From NCBI GenBank assembly GCA_026391655.1, contig JAPLDR010000018.1, positions 24,141 through 88,140 of the forward strand: a stretch of DNA of 64,000 bases, written 5' to 3'. Each line of letters opens with the position of its first letter. Within the stretch, counting starts at the first letter, position 1. Positions 62,213-64,000 of the stretch are shown here, piece after piece. The position numbers and the translations under genes were made by a program. This DNA comes from Bacteroidia bacterium. GTDB taxonomy: Bacteria; Bacteroidota; Bacteroidia; Bacteroidales; Prolixibacteraceae. The notes below the pieces were generated by a model, which saw only the letters and a program-made list of their open reading frames with translations, was not told the DNA's origin and made no database searches.

Positions 62213-64000
62213 TTACTCATACCTCAGCGCCTCCACAGGATTTCTTGTCGCCGCTTTCCAGCTTTGCCAGCTAACTGTCAGCAGTGCAATACCCAATGCC
62301 AGTAACCCGGCCAGGGCAAATATCCACCAGCTAAGTTCTGTTTTATAAGCAAAGTTTTCTAGCCATTTATTCATGGCATACGAGGCAATCGGGCAGGCTA
62401 TTACAAAGGCAATGGCCACATATTTAATAAAGTCTTTATTAAGCATTGCAACTACCTGAATTGTATGAGCCCCATTTACTTTTCGTAAGCCAATCTCCTT
62501 TTTGCGCCGTTGGATTGCAAATGTTGATAAGCCAAACAGCCCCAATAGTGCTATCATTATTGATAATAAAGCAAACAGGCCAATCATGGCATGATTCTGG
62601 TCTTCCTTCATATACCTTAGGTTGATAAACTCATCAACGAAAGAATACCGGAAAGAATCGTTTGGAAATACAGACTTCCATCTTTCTTCGATCAGTTTCA
62701 GGTTTGAACCTATTAATTTGGTATCCAACTTTATGGCCATTTGAGCCACCCGTGGGGGTGACAGAATTATTACCATAGGTGTTATCTTTTCATAAAGTGA
62801 ATGAATATGAAAGTCTTTGAACACTCCAATTATCTGTAGTTTAGATCTGTTGGGATAATAATCGGGGCCAATCAGAATGGTTTCGAGCGGTTTTTTAATA
62901 CCCATAGTTCTTAGCCCTGTTTCATTCATAAGAATTGCAATGCTATCCCCCGCAAACTCAGGAGAAAAAGAACGACCCTCCAATAATTCAATCCCCATTG
63001 TTTCAATAAAATCATAATCAGTATTGATCTCCTCAACTAAAGTGGTTTCTCCTGTTTCCGGATTTTTCAGATCGAAAGACCACGATTCGTCACTTGGCGG
63101 GAGATAGGCCGCTCCGGAAACACTTTTAATCGCAGGAATCTTAGCTAATTCTGTTTTCAACAGTACGTAGCTTTTGTAAGCATTTCTCGGTATATCAACA
63201 ATAACAAGTTGATCTTTACGAAATCCAAGATCCTTGTTTTTAAGCAGGTTGAGTTGCTTTTGTATGATAAACAGGCACGACAAAAGGCAAATCATGATAC
63301 TGAACTGAAATATTATCAAAATGCCGCGAGAGGGCACCCTCATTTTATAAACAGGGATTGTGCTGTTTATCGCATCTATGGGGCTATATTTGGAAGCACT
63401 TCTTGCAATATAGCTACTTGCAAGGTATCCCAACAGGATAACCGTCGCAATGAACAGGAAGATCAGGCCGATATTTCCTGGCATTTCTTTCGAAATCATC
63501 AGACTCATTTGGTTTTCAAGGATGGGTGCAACTATTTTCGTAATTAGTAGCGCAATTCCAAATGATAGAATGAATACAATGGTAAACTCTCCTGCAATTA
63601 GCGAAACCAGTCCAATTTGTAATGCACCATTCACTTTCCTGATACCAAACTCCTTGATCCGCTGAAAAGAGAGAGCCATCGATAATAACACAAAATTCAC
63701 TAAAGCAATAATCAATACCAAAACAGCTATTGAAGCAAAAATAATTACCCGTGTTATACTCCCCTGAGGCTCAATATCCATCTCCAAATCACTCGAATAC
63801 AAATGAATATCAGTGAGCGGTTGAATTGAAAACTTCAATCCTTCGGCTCTGTTCTTTGGTACATATTTAGCTATTAAGCCGGGCAATTTATCATCAATTT
63901 TTTTAGTCAAACCCGCCTGTTTAACTAAAATGTAAGTAACAACACAGCTGTTTCGCCAATTAGTTAAACTCGATTTTTTAAGTTGTTTTTTGGTGAAAAA
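62213..64000 (-). CDS. FtsX/MacB-type ABC transporter permease 6 (cut by window end)
   Basis: The frame is open to base 64000, so the gene begins beyond the window. The TTG at 63910 is not the start: codons before it read NWRNSCVVTYILVK, which belongs to the first periplasmic domain of this family. What is seen covers the end of that domain, the first FtsX helices (with RIKEFGIRKVNGALQIGL), a second periplasmic domain, and the last FtsX part (KEIGLRKVNGAHTIQV) with the end ATRNPVEALRYE. About 595 residues are present of an expected 780-800. It is the first array member in transcription order within this window. Confidence 0.9.
   Translation of the reverse strand, partial: FFTKKQLKKSSLTNWRNSCVVTYILVKQAGLTKKIDDKLPGLIAKYVPKNRAEGLKFSIQPLTDIHLYSSDLEMDIEPQGSITRVIIFASIAVLVLIIALVNFVLLSMALSFQRIKEFGIRKVNGALQIGLVSLIAGEFTIVFILSFGIALLITKIVAPILENQMSLMISKEMPGNIGLIFLFIATVILLGYLASSYIARSASKYSPIDAINSTIPVYKMRVPSRGILIIFQFSIMICLLSCLFIIQKQLNLLKNKDLGFRKDQLVIVDIPRNAYKSYVLLKTELAKIPAIKSVSGAAYLPPSDESWSFDLKNPETGETTLVEEINTDYDFIETMGIELLEGRSFSPEFAGDSIAILMNETGLRTMGIKKPLETILIGPDYYPNRSKLQIIGVFKDFHIHSLYEKITPMVIILSPPRVAQMAIKLDTKLIGSNLKLIEERWKSVFPNDSFRYSFVDEFINLRYMKEDQNHAMIGLFALLSIMIALLGLFGLSTFAIQRRKKEIGLRKVNGAHTIQVVAMLNKDFIKYVAIAFVIACPIASYAMNKWLENFAYKTELSWWIFALAGLLALGIALLTVSWQSWKAATRNPVEALRYE

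Noticed and set aside
63908..63910. TTG start for the last permease
   Set aside because: The frame continues upstream with typical family sequence to the window edge.

Overview
The window reads as chromosome of an AT-rich, probably anaerobic member of the Bacteroidota (Bacteroidales or Marinilabiliales-like). The signs are a complete type IX secretion core (PorP/SprF-GldK-GldL-GldM-GldN), DUF4270 and Big_5-type lipoproteins, a Bacteroidota-type LptE, a GH13_8 branching enzyme, FtsX-type permease arrays, and several promoters with the TAnnTTTG -7 element typical of this phylum. No rRNA, tRNA, CRISPR array, insertion sequence or prophage was recognised.

Layout. 1-4.7 kb: fucose/polysaccharide use (end of an L-fucose isomerase, FucU mutarotase, secreted GH29 fucosidase, secreted GH105-like hydrolase, NIPSNAP protein). 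5-14.5 kb: topA, an arginase-fold protein that has lost half of its metal ligands, then the type IX secretion genes, closed by a perfect 42-bp palindromic terminator. 14.5-22.3 kb: panC-panD-radA on the minus strand, and divergently a single-domain GT5 glycogen-synthase-like protein, a DUF4270 lipoprotein, a Big_5 lipoprotein with a broken signal peptide, a small conserved-looking protein and MntP. 22.4-30 kb: a tight nine-gene minus-strand unit, exbB-exbD-hdrC-hdrB-hdrA-flxD-flxC-flxB-flxA, predicted to encode a flavin-based electron-bifurcating NADH dehydrogenase/heterodisulfide reductase behind a proton-channel pair. 30.5-35.7 kb: groEL (broken), groES, then sigma-54 activator-lptE-TPR protein-secG. 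35.9-41.4 kb: kdsB and a compact restriction-modification locus (nuclease-methylase fusion, RhuM, HsdS; no HsdR translocase). 41.4-48.7 kb: branching enzyme (frameshifted), PfkB sugar kinase, CDGSH protein, two DUF4143 ATPases each preceded by elaborate repeats, and a Met gamma-lyase-like PLP enzyme. 48.8-64 kb: a minus-strand array of six FtsX/MacB-type permeases (the last cut by the window end) with a PD40 beta-propeller protein and the eroded tail of another permease.

Three genes carry lesions that look like short losses: groEL (about 101 nt judged from family spacing), the branching enzyme (about 14 nt) and the N-terminus of the Big_5 lipoprotein. Because groEL is normally essential, assembly or consensus error must be excluded before calling them pseudogenes. 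The most interesting systems are the exbBD-hdr-flx unit, the BcgI-like restriction system with embedded RhuM, the permease array with its near-identical C-termini, and the repeat-controlled DUF4143 ATPases. All family assignments were made by eye from sequence motifs; no database search was run.
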